Position numbers and translations under genes: made by a program. Below, piece by piece: positions 1 to 7,388 of a DNA stretch of 15,430 nucleotides (the stretch's first letter is position 1; every line of letters begins with the position of its first letter). Under the pieces are notes generated by a model. It ran no database searches, was not told the DNA's origin, and was given only the letters and a program-made list of their open reading frames with translations. This stretch comes from Acidobacteriota bacterium (GTDB lineage: Bacteria; Acidobacteriota; Vicinamibacteria; Vicinamibacterales; UBA8438). The stretch is from the NCBI GenBank assembly GCA_003533545.1, contig DQEK01000067.1, positions 1-15,430 on the forward strand, given 5' to 3'.

Positions 1-98
1 CGGTTCGTCTGGTGGTCGAACCGCCAAGCCTCGGAGCCGTTAGCGAACGAAATCCCACCAGCCGGAAGCTCGTTGCCCGCAGCACCCGTCGAGAGCAT
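1..98 (-). CDS. Possible 5' part of an unknown gene running off the left edge
   Basis: An ATG at 98-96 opens a minus-strand frame with no stop before the window edge, about 32 codons. It follows immediately after an in-frame TGA (the bases read ATGAATG). The peptide begins MLSTGAAGNELPAGG and contains SFANGSEAW; it has no signal peptide and matches no family I recognise. No convincing Shine-Dalgarno sequence precedes it. Other minus frames here are either short or look less protein-like. It would be the next gene downstream of the NTF2-like gene ending at 189. It may be a chance open frame; too little is visible to decide. Confidence 0.2.
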   Translation of the reverse strand, partial: MLSTGAAGNELPAGGISFANGSEAWRFDHQTN

Positions 99-188
99 TC
101 ATCCGCTGTTGCGCGGTCACGCGGCAGCAGCGCGACCCGGGCACGCCGCGATCGGTTTCACGTGCCTTCAGCACATGAACCGGTCTCG

Positions 189-644
189 TCACGGGGCGAA
201 ACTCGACCGCGCACGGATTCCCCATCGATCGTCGACCCGCGTCACGATGTAGAGGGAATCGAATTGGGAGATACGTTCGCCCGCGTCGTCGAAACGGCTG
301 AAGATGACGAGGACATGCACCTTGTCCGGAAAAGCGTGCACAACGGTGCGACGGTCCCACTCACTGCGGTTCCAACCGAACCGTTGGGCAAACCGATTGA
401 AGTCGAACTGCTCCACACAGTCTGATTGGGTCTCATAGGTCCGCACCGCGCCGCCCGCAAACCGCACATGCGGATAGTGAAACGTCGCGCACATCGCCTC
501 GTCATCCCGAGCGTTAAACGCGTCCATGAACGCGTCGAGTACCCCCATCGCCGCATTCTCTGGACCAAACTGGGCCTCAAGACACACATTGAGCCCCACC
601 CCTATCAGCACAGCGGTCATGACCAGCCTACGGCCGCCTGTCAC
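189..644 (-). CDS. Small secreted SnoaL/NTF2-like protein (hypothetical)
   Basis: A 151-residue protein. It has a short hydrophobic N-terminus (LVMTAVLIGVGLNVCLEAQ), probably a signal peptide cleaved near residue 25. The body reads like an NTF2-like/SnoaL cone fold: an opening helix with DAFMDAFNARDDEAM, then beta strands with conserved aromatics such as HYPHVRF, and a closing strand DRWGIRARSSF. Proteins of this fold act as small-ligand binders, isomerases or stress-related domains, so the fold alone does not give a function. The start is GTG at 644, overlapping the upstream flavoprotein stop by four bases (GTGA), typical of translational coupling. An ATG at 620 (MTAVLIGVG) is the alternative start and still leaves a signal peptide. 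It is probably the last gene of the minus-strand group that begins near 5219. Confidence 0.72.
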   Translation of the reverse strand: MTGGRRLVMTAVLIGVGLNVCLEAQFGPENAAMGVLDAFMDAFNARDDEAMCATFHYPHVRFAGGAVRTYETQSDCVEQFDFNRFAQRFGWNRSEWDRRTVVHAFPDKVHVLVIFSRFDDAGERISQFDSLYIVTRVDDRWGIRARSSFAP

Positions 645-1210
645 GTTCCCGGCTGCTCCCGCACCCAGGCCAGGGCGCGCGCTAAGTCGAGGGTGGTGGT
701 GACGAGTTGTTCGACCCGCTCGGTAATCTGCGGGCCGGGTTCCCCGGCTTCGGTAAAGTCATCTCTGGTGCTGTACACGAACCGGGGGACGATGTAGCAC
801 CGAAAATCGAACATGAGGCTGTTCGCGAACCCAATCGGCGACATGTAACTCGCCTGCCCCCCGGCCGCGCACAGAAAACCGACCGGCTTTTCCTTCCAAC
901 TAGCTCCGGTCAGTTCCATCGCGTTCTTGGCAGCGGCGTTGAGGTCGTAGTTATAGACCGGCGCCGCAACCAAAATCGCCGCGGCACGATCAATCACCGC
1001 CTTCAGAGCTTTCACCGATGGATGGTCGAACGACTCCACGCCGCCGCACATCGGCAGGTTGTAGTCCGCTAGGTCGACCACCTCAACCGGCACCCCTCGC
1101 GCGGACAAAAACGCCGCGGCTGCAACCCCAAGCTTGTGAGACCGACTAGTGGGGTTTAGCGAGCAACTCAAGATCACCACAGACGTCGAGGTGGAATCAG
1201 TATCGTTCAT
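641..1210 (-). CDS. NAD(P)H-dependent FMN reductase family flavoprotein
   Basis: A 189-residue protein of the flavodoxin-like NADPH-dependent FMN reductase family (usual length about 180-200). The first strand and FMN phosphate-binding loop are visible as VVILSCSLNPTSRSHKLG near residues 11-28. The flavin ring-binding segment APVYNYDLNAAAKNAMEL lies near residues 82-99, and a glycine-rich turn AAGGQAS follows. The family moves electrons from NAD(P)H to flavin, quinones or azo compounds in the cytoplasm; the substrate cannot be read from sequence. There is no signal peptide, unlike its neighbours on both sides. The start is ATG at 1210, 36 bases after the FG-GAP gene stop, with only a weak GAG upstream. 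The end overlaps the next gene by four bases, so co-transcription is likely. Confidence 0.85.
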   Translation of the reverse strand: MNDTDSTSTSVVILSCSLNPTSRSHKLGVAAAAFLSARGVPVEVVDLADYNLPMCGGVESFDHPSVKALKAVIDRAAAILVAAPVYNYDLNAAAKNAMELTGASWKEKPVGFLCAAGGQASYMSPIGFANSLMFDFRCYIVPRFVYSTRDDFTEAGEPGPQITERVEQLVTTTLDLARALAWVREQPGT

Positions 1211-1246
1211 AGCGGTGGCTCACACGGCAGCCGAACAGGTGGGCGT

Positions 1247-2707
1247 CTACGGCAAGGGGCGTTGGGCGCTCTCGACTACCCGCGCCTGTTCGAACGAAGG
1301 CACCGGGCCATCCGTTCGCACTTGTTCCAACCAAAACACCCCATCGTAAGGCACGCTGTTGCCACGGGTGCCGATGAAATCGACGTCGCCGTCGCCATCC
1401 ATGTCTCGTGGAATGAACTTGTCAAACATGCCCCGCGCGCGACGCGAGAAATCGTGCCGGTCCCAGGTGCCGGTCGCGTCACCGGGGTTCTCGAACCAGG
1501 CTAGTCGACCCCCCGCTGCCTGGGGTCCGATCTCGGCATCCTGGGCACGGTCCCCTTGACTGTAGGCGCCGGCAATCAGATCGGCGTCGCCGTCGTCATC
1601 GATATCGGCCAACACGAATCCCACCAACACTTCTGGGGGGATGTCACCGATGACATGGCGCGTCCACGGTGACGCGGGGTCCTCGGGTTGCGCCAACCAG
1701 ACCACTCCGTTGCGTCCATCTCGCAACACCACATCGAGCCGCGTGTCGCCGTTCAAGTCCGCGAAATCGAAGTTAAAGCCGGTGACCCTTGGCGGCGCGT
1801 CGCCACCGCCGGTGATTTTGACCGGGTGCTCATCGAAGCTGATTTCCCCGCCGCGACTCGTATTCTCGAACCAAAACACCCGTTGCTCGCCACGGGAGCC
1901 ACCCATCACATCCAAATCGCCGTCCTCATCTAGATCGATTGGCTGGGCGTTGATCGGAATGATCACCCGATTCATCTCGTGCTCGACCCAGGCGTCTCCC
2001 TCAAGCGGGTCGTCCGGTAGAGTGAAGTACGAAATGGCGTGCGTCTCAAGAGTGTCACGTGGCGGATTCTGACCGCCTTTGTTCGGCGCGACGACCTCGG
2101 GACGGCCGTCCTGATTAAAATCGGCCGTCCAGACACGAATATACGACCCGCGGTCCTTCGTCGCCGTTGGAATGACTCGTTCCCAGACCGCTGTCCGCGC
2201 CTCGGCTCCCGGGTTTTGGAAGTAGATCAGGTGCGCCAGCTCGCAGGCGACGACGATGTCGGGATAGCCGTCATCATTCATATCGACGATCGCGGCGTCT
2301 TCCGGCGCACCGACCTCCGCGCCCTCGCCCAGCGTCGCCAGCTCCCACCCATCGGGGTCATCCGAACCGAACGCCAGTCGCACATGGCCGTCGGCCACCC
2401 CGTCGTAGGTAGTGTCCGACTCGTGCACCGACACGATATCAAGGTGCCCATCAAGGTCCAGGTCTGCCACTGACAGCCCGTCGCTCCCGGCGATGGCCAC
2501 ACCGCCAATCTCCAGGTCGTCGATGATGTGCTCCTTCCACGAAATGTAGCGTCCGTCAGACGCTTGCGCCCGGGTGGGCGTCTCGGCGACGGTCAGGGAG
2601 CCGGCCGGCGTTGCGTCAGACGCGGTGGTGTCAGGCTCTGGCGCCTCACCACCGCACGCCACCGTGAGAGTTACAAGAACCAACGGCGCGAGGCATCTCC
2701 TAGTCAT
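1247..2707 (-). CDS. FG-GAP/VCBS repeat beta-propeller lipoprotein
   Basis: A 486-residue protein. The N-terminus is hydrophobic and ends in a lipobox-like LTVAC with Cys18, followed by an acidic, threonine-rich linker, so it is probably a lipoprotein outside the cytoplasm. The body carries at least seven FG-GAP/VCBS calcium-loop motifs of the form D-x-D-x-D-G-x-x-D: DLDLDGHLDIV, DMNDDGYPDIV, DFNQDGRPEVV, DLDEDGDLDVM, DLNGDTRLDVV, DIDDDGDADLI and DMDGDGDVDFI. This number fits a seven-bladed integrin-alpha-like propeller. Such proteins are usually surface binding or scaffold proteins without known catalysis. It starts 12 bases after the CoA-transferase stop with no clear Shine-Dalgarno, which suggests coupling to the upstream gene. 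Its ligand is unknown. Confidence 0.88.
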   Translation of the reverse strand: MTRRCLAPLVLVTLTVACGGEAPEPDTTASDATPAGSLTVAETPTRAQASDGRYISWKEHIIDDLEIGGVAIAGSDGLSVADLDLDGHLDIVSVHESDTTYDGVADGHVRLAFGSDDPDGWELATLGEGAEVGAPEDAAIVDMNDDGYPDIVVACELAHLIYFQNPGAEARTAVWERVIPTATKDRGSYIRVWTADFNQDGRPEVVAPNKGGQNPPRDTLETHAISYFTLPDDPLEGDAWVEHEMNRVIIPINAQPIDLDEDGDLDVMGGSRGEQRVFWFENTSRGGEISFDEHPVKITGGGDAPPRVTGFNFDFADLNGDTRLDVVLRDGRNGVVWLAQPEDPASPWTRHVIGDIPPEVLVGFVLADIDDDGDADLIAGAYSQGDRAQDAEIGPQAAGGRLAWFENPGDATGTWDRHDFSRRARGMFDKFIPRDMDGDGDVDFIGTRGNSVPYDGVFWLEQVRTDGPVPSFEQARVVESAQRPLP

Positions 2708-2719
2708 GACGGAGATAGC

Positions 2720-3907
2720 CTACACCACGCCGCCGGCGCGGAGCGCAGCGATTTCATCAGCGTTGTATCCCAATTCCGCAAGAATCTGCTCACTATGCTC
2801 TCCAAGCTGCGGCGCACGCGTACGAATGGTGGGCTCAGCGTCCGAAAGCGAGAACGGGGTGTCCGCGACGGGTGGATCAACCGATGTCCCCGGAAATCCA
2901 AGCGTCTTCAAGACGCCGATCGCCCGCACGTGCGGGTCGTCAAGCGCCTCCTGCGGCGACAGCACCGGCCCGGCGGGAATTCTCGCCTCCTCGAGTTGGG
3001 CCAATGCCTCAACGGTTGTCCGTTCCGCACACCACGCACTCATGCGCCGGCTGATGACCTCGCCATGGTTCCCACGAGACAGATCGTCGGAGAACCGCGG
3101 GTCGTCAAGCCAGTGCGACTCGCCCATCAAACTGGCCCATCGTTCAAACAACGGCTGACCGATGGTCTGCACCAGAATCCACCCGTCGCGGGTGCGGTGC
3201 GTGTCCGAAGGCGCCGATACCTGACTTCGATTGACGGTGGCGACGCGATCTGGCGCGTTCACCGCCTGCTCGATGAGCGGAGCATTGGCGATCGTGAGCG
3301 CCGAGACCAGCAGGGACCCCGTGACGTGCTGCCCACGGCCCGTCTGTTGTCGCGCCATCAAGGCTGCCATCGTGCCAACAGTGGCACTAAGCGCAGTCGT
3401 GTAGTCGACCCAGGGAACGTAACTCTTGGTCGGTTGCCCCGGTTGGCCAGACAAATACATAGAACCAGACATCGCCTGACCAATACCGTCGAAGCCGATT
3501 TTCTCCGAGTACGGTCCGCCCGCCCCGAACGCCGAGACAGTCGTCAGGATGACGTCTGGCTTCACCGAGGCCAGCGCCCGATAGTCAAGGCCCATCGCCT
3601 CAAGTGCAGCATCGGGAAGATTGGCCACCACCACGTCCGCAGTCGCCGTTAGTCGTCGGACCACTTCCCGGCCGGCAGGCTTCATCGGATTCAGCGTTAA
3701 ACCCCGCTTGTTACGATTCACCTGCACGAACATCGCACCGTCACCCGCCGCGTTCAGGGGCACGACGAAACGATCTTCACTTCCTCTTACCTTTTCAACC
3801 CGGATAACGTCGGCGCCGAGATCAGCCAGTAGGGCGGCACAAAACGGACCGGCAATGTAGCGCCCAAAATCGAGCACGCGAATACCATCTAAGACACCTG
3901 TTGCCAT
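2720..3907 (-). CDS. CaiB/BaiF family III CoA-transferase
   Basis: A 395-residue protein of typical length for family III CoA-transferases, which move CoA between carboxylic acids through an aspartyl-CoA intermediate. Family signatures are clear: RVLDFGRYIAGPFCAALLAD and GADVIRVEKV at the N-terminus, then NRNKRGLTLN near residue 64, FGAGGPYSEKIGFD near 127, and the large-domain segment MARQQTGRGQHVTGSLL. Asp168 in VPWVDYTTALSA is at the expected place of the catalytic aspartate. The enzyme is cytoplasmic; its acid substrate cannot be read. The start is ATG at 3907 with GAGGGAG just upstream. It lies 61 bases after the dehydratase-like gene and 12 bases before the FG-GAP gene. The neighbouring acid-dehydrating enzyme suggests a shared carboxylic-acid catabolic route, but this is inference. 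Confidence 0.93.
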   Translation of the reverse strand: MATGVLDGIRVLDFGRYIAGPFCAALLADLGADVIRVEKVRGSEDRFVVPLNAAGDGAMFVQVNRNKRGLTLNPMKPAGREVVRRLTATADVVVANLPDAALEAMGLDYRALASVKPDVILTTVSAFGAGGPYSEKIGFDGIGQAMSGSMYLSGQPGQPTKSYVPWVDYTTALSATVGTMAALMARQQTGRGQHVTGSLLVSALTIANAPLIEQAVNAPDRVATVNRSQVSAPSDTHRTRDGWILVQTIGQPLFERWASLMGESHWLDDPRFSDDLSRGNHGEVISRRMSAWCAERTTVEALAQLEEARIPAGPVLSPQEALDDPHVRAIGVLKTLGFPGTSVDPPVADTPFSLSDAEPTIRTRAPQLGEHSEQILAELGYNADEIAALRAGGVV

Positions 3908-3968
3908 TACTCCCTCAGTTGATGCGGACGTTCAGGGCCTGCCGTAGGCGCTACCGGGGTCCGCGCGG

Positions 3969-5219
3969 TCAGGCGTGCTCTCGGGCGACCGCGTCATTGA
4001 GTTCTACCCCGAAACCAGGCTCGGCAGTTACTTGGATCTGACCTCTATCGAAGCGCTCTGGCGGTTCGAGCAAATCCCCGCGCCACCCCACCTCGCCCCA
4101 CTGGTACTCAAGGATGTCAAAATTGGACATTGAGGCACAGAGCTGCACACTTGCCGCCGTAGCCACCGGTCCGCTCGGGTTGTGTGGAGAGACCGCCACA
4201 CCGTAGAGGTCCGCTACGGCTGCAATACGCCTGGCCTCGGCTAAACCACCACAATGCTTGACGTCCGGCATAACCACATCAACAGCACGTTGCTGACAGA
4301 GGGGGCCAAATCCCTCCATCCCGAAAAGAAACTCCCCGCCCGCCATCGGTTGCACAACGGCATCGTGAATCTGCTTCGTTTCGGTCACTCGCTCCGGCGG
4401 AATAGGCTCCTCATACCACGAGAGGTCCTGCGGCTCGAGCCGGCGAGCCACCTCGATGGACAACGGGACATCGAAGTTACTGTGTGCATCAATCTTGATC
4501 GCCACGTCCGGTCCAACAGCCTCACGCATGGCCGCCACACACGCAATGCCAAGGTCAACGGCCTGAGCCACCTCCGCCGGCGACTGCGTGAGCGCAGGAA
4601 ACCCGTCGAAGGGAGCCGCCTTGATCGCGGCGAAGCCATCGGCGACCGCCGCCCGCGCATTCGCCGCGAAACCTCCCGGCATCCGGTCAGCAGTCGCGCG
4701 GTTGATATTGGCGTACACCGGCAGTTCATCTCGAAGCCGCCCACCGAATAAATCGCTGACCGGTGCGCCGAGCGCCTTGCCCGCAAGATCCCACTGCGCC
4801 TGCTCGATCGCACTGAAAGCCGTGGCCTGGACACGGTCTCCAGACGCGGCGCGCGTCCATCCCCGCTGACGATATTGCTCAATCCTGAACGGCGACTCCT
4901 CGCGCACCAACGAGAAGAACGGAGTAAGTTCTGGGAGTTCCGTCCGACGTCCGAGTGAGGCCTCGCCGAGCCCCGTGAGTCCCTGGTTCGTCGTCAGCCT
5001 GACATTGAGCCATGTCGTGCGGGCGGTAGCGCGCACAACGATCACCTCCATCCCCGTGATACGCAACCGCCGGCTGGCCGTGGCAGCCTGGGCCAACAAC
5101 CGCGCCGTTCCCGGCACCATCGGCACCAGCGCTGGAACTGCGGCAAACAGTGATATCGCTTCCAGAAACCGTCGTCGACTGAACGGAGGAGATAACGTGC
5201 CGTCTTTCCGTCTGGTCAT
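3969..5219 (-). CDS. Tat-exported mandelate racemase/muconate lactonizing family protein (galactonate dehydratase-like)
   Basis: A 416-residue enolase-superfamily barrel. Metal-ligand and catalytic residues fit the mandelate racemase subgroup: Asp244 and His246 in KIDAHSNFD, Glu270 in WYEEPIPPE, Glu296 in MAGGEFLFG, Asp319 in VMPDVKHCGG and His346 in AVSPHNPSGP. The Asp-x-His plus late His pattern resembles D-galactonate-type sugar-acid dehydratases, so acid-sugar dehydration is the best guess; the substrate is uncertain. The second-strand lysine stands in GFAAIKAAPFD rather than in K-x-K. The N-terminus is a twin-arginine signal, SRRRFLEAISLFAAVPAL, so the enzyme appears to be exported folded; most characterised relatives are cytoplasmic. 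ATG at 5219 is chosen because AGAGGA lies six bases upstream; an in-frame GTG at 5249 would add ten residues and has no such site. It leads the five-gene group down to 189. Confidence 0.88.
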   Translation of the reverse strand: MTRRKDGTLSPPFSRRRFLEAISLFAAVPALVPMVPGTARLLAQAATASRRLRITGMEVIVVRATARTTWLNVRLTTNQGLTGLGEASLGRRTELPELTPFFSLVREESPFRIEQYRQRGWTRAASGDRVQATAFSAIEQAQWDLAGKALGAPVSDLFGGRLRDELPVYANINRATADRMPGGFAANARAAVADGFAAIKAAPFDGFPALTQSPAEVAQAVDLGIACVAAMREAVGPDVAIKIDAHSNFDVPLSIEVARRLEPQDLSWYEEPIPPERVTETKQIHDAVVQPMAGGEFLFGMEGFGPLCQQRAVDVVMPDVKHCGGLAEARRIAAVADLYGVAVSPHNPSGPVATAASVQLCASMSNFDILEYQWGEVGWRGDLLEPPERFDRGQIQVTAEPGFGVELNDAVAREHA

Positions 5220-5225
5220 GGATTT

Positions 5226-5231
5226 TCCTCT
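5226..5231 (-). promoter_or_regulatory. Ribosome binding site fixing the enolase-family start
   Basis: AGAGGA on the minus strand sits six bases before ATG 5219. It favours that start over the upstream GTG at 5249, which would overlap a hairpin instead of following a Shine-Dalgarno sequence. Confidence 0.7.
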
Positions 5232-5232
5232 G

Positions 5233-5250
5233 CGTGGCCGAACAGCCACG
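5233..5250 (-). promoter_or_regulatory. Perfect 6-bp hairpin just upstream of the enolase-family ribosome site
   Basis: CGTGGC and GCCACG form an exact inverted repeat around the six-base loop TGTTCG on the minus strand, directly before the AGAGGA site. It has no U-tract, so it is not a classical terminator. It may affect initiation or mRNA stability, or be chance in GC-rich DNA. No recognised riboswitch class fits. Confidence 0.3.
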
Positions 5251-5354
5251 GCCGTTTCAGCAGAACACCTCCTACCCTACGCTCGTGTACAACACCGCCG
5301 ACCCGTCCTACCTGGCCGACGTACTTCCGCTGTTCGCCGCAACTCACGGTGCCG

Positions 5355-7253
5355 TCAGCCCACAGTCGGATGCAGCACGAGCACGGTCAACGGCGGCACC
5401 GCCAGAGGCAGAACATGTGGATGGCCGTGGCGTGGTGCCTCCACTGTACGAAGCTCGCCCAGGTTCCCCGCTCCGTCCCCGCCGTAACAGGCGGCATCAC
5501 TGTTCAGTCGCACAGCCCACGGTCCGGACACCGGCACGCCGACCTCATAGCGACCAACGGACGCCATCGAAAAGTTGCATACAAAGAGTAACGGCTCGTC
5601 CGGATTCACGCCCCTCCTCAGGAAGCTGACCATCGCCGCGCCCGAACCGGCGTGATCGACCCAAGCGAAACCACTGGACACATCGTCAAGGGCGGTTAGA
5701 CGAGGATCCGATCGGTAGAAGTGATTCAAATCACGAACCCATCGCCGCAGGCCCTCGTGCAGCGGACTTCCGAGAAGCGACCAGTCCAGACTCCCGTCAT
5801 GGTCCCACTCTCGAATTTGACCGATCTCACTCCCCATGAAGAGGAGCTTCTTCCCTGGATGCCCGTATAAATACCCGTACAGCAGACGCGTGTTCGCGAA
5901 ACGCTGCGGCACGTCTCCAGGCATCTTATCGACAATCGATCGCTTCTCATGCACCACGTCATCGTGTGAAAGGGGAAGCACGAAATTTTCGCTGAACGCG
6001 TACGTCAGACTAAAAGTCAGCATGTCCATGTGATGCGGCCGCTCCACCGGATCTTTCTCGAGAAACGTCAGCACATCGTCCTTCCATCCCATGTTCCACT
6101 TGAACCCAAACCCCAACCCTCCCTGGTCGGTTGAGCGCGATACCCCGGGCCACGCAGTTGACTCCTCTGCAATCGTCATTACATCGGGAAAATCGCGACA
6201 CACGATCTCGTTCAGATGGCGCAAGAATTCCACCGCTTCCAGATTCTCGCGTCCACCATCAGCGTTGGCCACCCAGTCACCTTCCGACCTGGCGTAGTCA
6301 CGATAGAGCATCGACGCCACCGCATCCACGCGCAGACCGTCGATGTGATATTGCTCAAGCCAAAACCTGGCGTTGCTGAGGAGAAAACTCCGTACCTGCG
6401 GATGACCGACATCGAAGACTTGGGTATCCCATTCCGGGTGCCGCCCTTCGCGGGGGTCAGGATATTCATAGAGCGCTGTCCCATCGAAGGAGGCTAGGCC
6501 ATGCGGGTCATCTGGGAAATGACCGGGGACCCAGTCTAGGATCACCCCAATACCGACCTGGTGCAGTCTATCAACCAAATGACGAAAATCTTCCGGCGTT
6601 CCAAAGCGGCTGGTTGGGGCATAGTACCCGGTCACCTGATACCCCCAGGACGCATCTAATGGGTGCTCAGTGATGGGCAGCAATTCAACATGGGTGAAGT
6701 CCATTTCGACAACGTAACGCACCAACTCGTCGGCCAGCTGCCTATAGGTCAACCAGCGCCCATCGCCAGACGCGCGGCGCCAGGAACCCAAGTGCACTTC
6801 GTAAATAGAGATAGGCGCCGTCGAAGTGTGTCGGGCCGCACGCGTGGTCATCCAGCGGGCGTCGCCCCAGCGATACCCCGTAAGATCCCAGACCCGCGAG
6901 GCCGTCCGTGGCCGTCGCTCAGCCGCGAACGCGAACGGATCAGCCTTGTCGCGCGCAACCCCGTCATCGGACCAGACGCGGTACTTGTAGAGCATTCCAG
7001 GCTGAACAGCGGGTACGAAGCAATGCCAAACCCCGCTCTCCCCCGCTGACTGCATCGGATGGGCGTAGGAGTCCCATGCATTGAAATCTCCGACGACCGA
7101 CACGCGCGCCGCGGCCGGCGCCACGACCGCGAATCGTACCCCTCGACGTCCTTCGGCATGATCAAGGTGGGCCCCAAGCTTGTCGTAGGCCCGGTCGTGC
7201 AAACCTGCATCCAGTAACCGCAGGTCGTCGCGAGTGAGCGTCATCTCGGTCAT
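5355..7253 (-). CDS. glgB: 1,4-alpha-glucan (glycogen) branching enzyme, short form
   Basis: A 632-residue GH13 branching enzyme that transfers cut alpha-1,4 glucan segments to make alpha-1,6 branches in glycogen, in the cytoplasm. One N-terminal CBM48-like module is visible (VVAPAAARVSVVGDFNAWD, about residues 43-61). The barrel follows, with ELLPITEHPLDASWGYQVTG, the nucleophile Asp310 in GLRVDAVASM, the acid/base Glu363 in TIAEESTAWP and the third carboxylate Asp431 in LSHDDVVHEK. A C-terminal beta domain ends in LTVLVLHPTVG. Longer family members of about 730 residues have an extra N-terminal module that this one lacks. ATG at 7253, with GGGTGG a few bases upstream, is preferred; GTG at 7262 lacks a ribosome site. 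No other glycogen gene lies in the window. It is co-directional with its neighbours, with gaps of about 135 bases on each side. Confidence 0.96.
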   Translation of the reverse strand: MTEMTLTRDDLRLLDAGLHDRAYDKLGAHLDHAEGRRGVRFAVVAPAAARVSVVGDFNAWDSYAHPMQSAGESGVWHCFVPAVQPGMLYKYRVWSDDGVARDKADPFAFAAERRPRTASRVWDLTGYRWGDARWMTTRAARHTSTAPISIYEVHLGSWRRASGDGRWLTYRQLADELVRYVVEMDFTHVELLPITEHPLDASWGYQVTGYYAPTSRFGTPEDFRHLVDRLHQVGIGVILDWVPGHFPDDPHGLASFDGTALYEYPDPREGRHPEWDTQVFDVGHPQVRSFLLSNARFWLEQYHIDGLRVDAVASMLYRDYARSEGDWVANADGGRENLEAVEFLRHLNEIVCRDFPDVMTIAEESTAWPGVSRSTDQGGLGFGFKWNMGWKDDVLTFLEKDPVERPHHMDMLTFSLTYAFSENFVLPLSHDDVVHEKRSIVDKMPGDVPQRFANTRLLYGYLYGHPGKKLLFMGSEIGQIREWDHDGSLDWSLLGSPLHEGLRRWVRDLNHFYRSDPRLTALDDVSSGFAWVDHAGSGAAMVSFLRRGVNPDEPLLFVCNFSMASVGRYEVGVPVSGPWAVRLNSDAACYGGDGAGNLGELRTVEAPRHGHPHVLPLAVPPLTVLVLHPTVG

Positions 7254-7388
7254 AACGACCACCCGGACACGATCGTCACTAGTAGCTCGACCCGACAGGT
7301 GTTCCCGTGGGTGTCCGGTCGGTCAATCAAGCAAGGGACAAACCAGGCCGCAGGTTCCGTGCAATCAACCAGCACCTGGCCACCTGCT

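Noticed and set aside
1..60. tRNA-like fragment suggested by a GGTTCGA-type string on the minus strand
   Set aside because: The flanking bases do not form a T-arm stem or an acceptor stem, and no anticodon arm can be found.
2528..3652. A 374-codon plus-strand open frame
   Set aside because: It is antisense to the CoA-transferase and the FG-GAP gene start, with Arg-rich composition and no recognisable domain; both minus-strand genes are clearly real.
5234..5629. Plus-strand ORF beginning with natural-looking sequence in the gap before glgB
   Set aside because: Most of it is antisense to the glgB 3' end, it turns into Arg/Pro-rich text there, and it has no ribosome site or domain.
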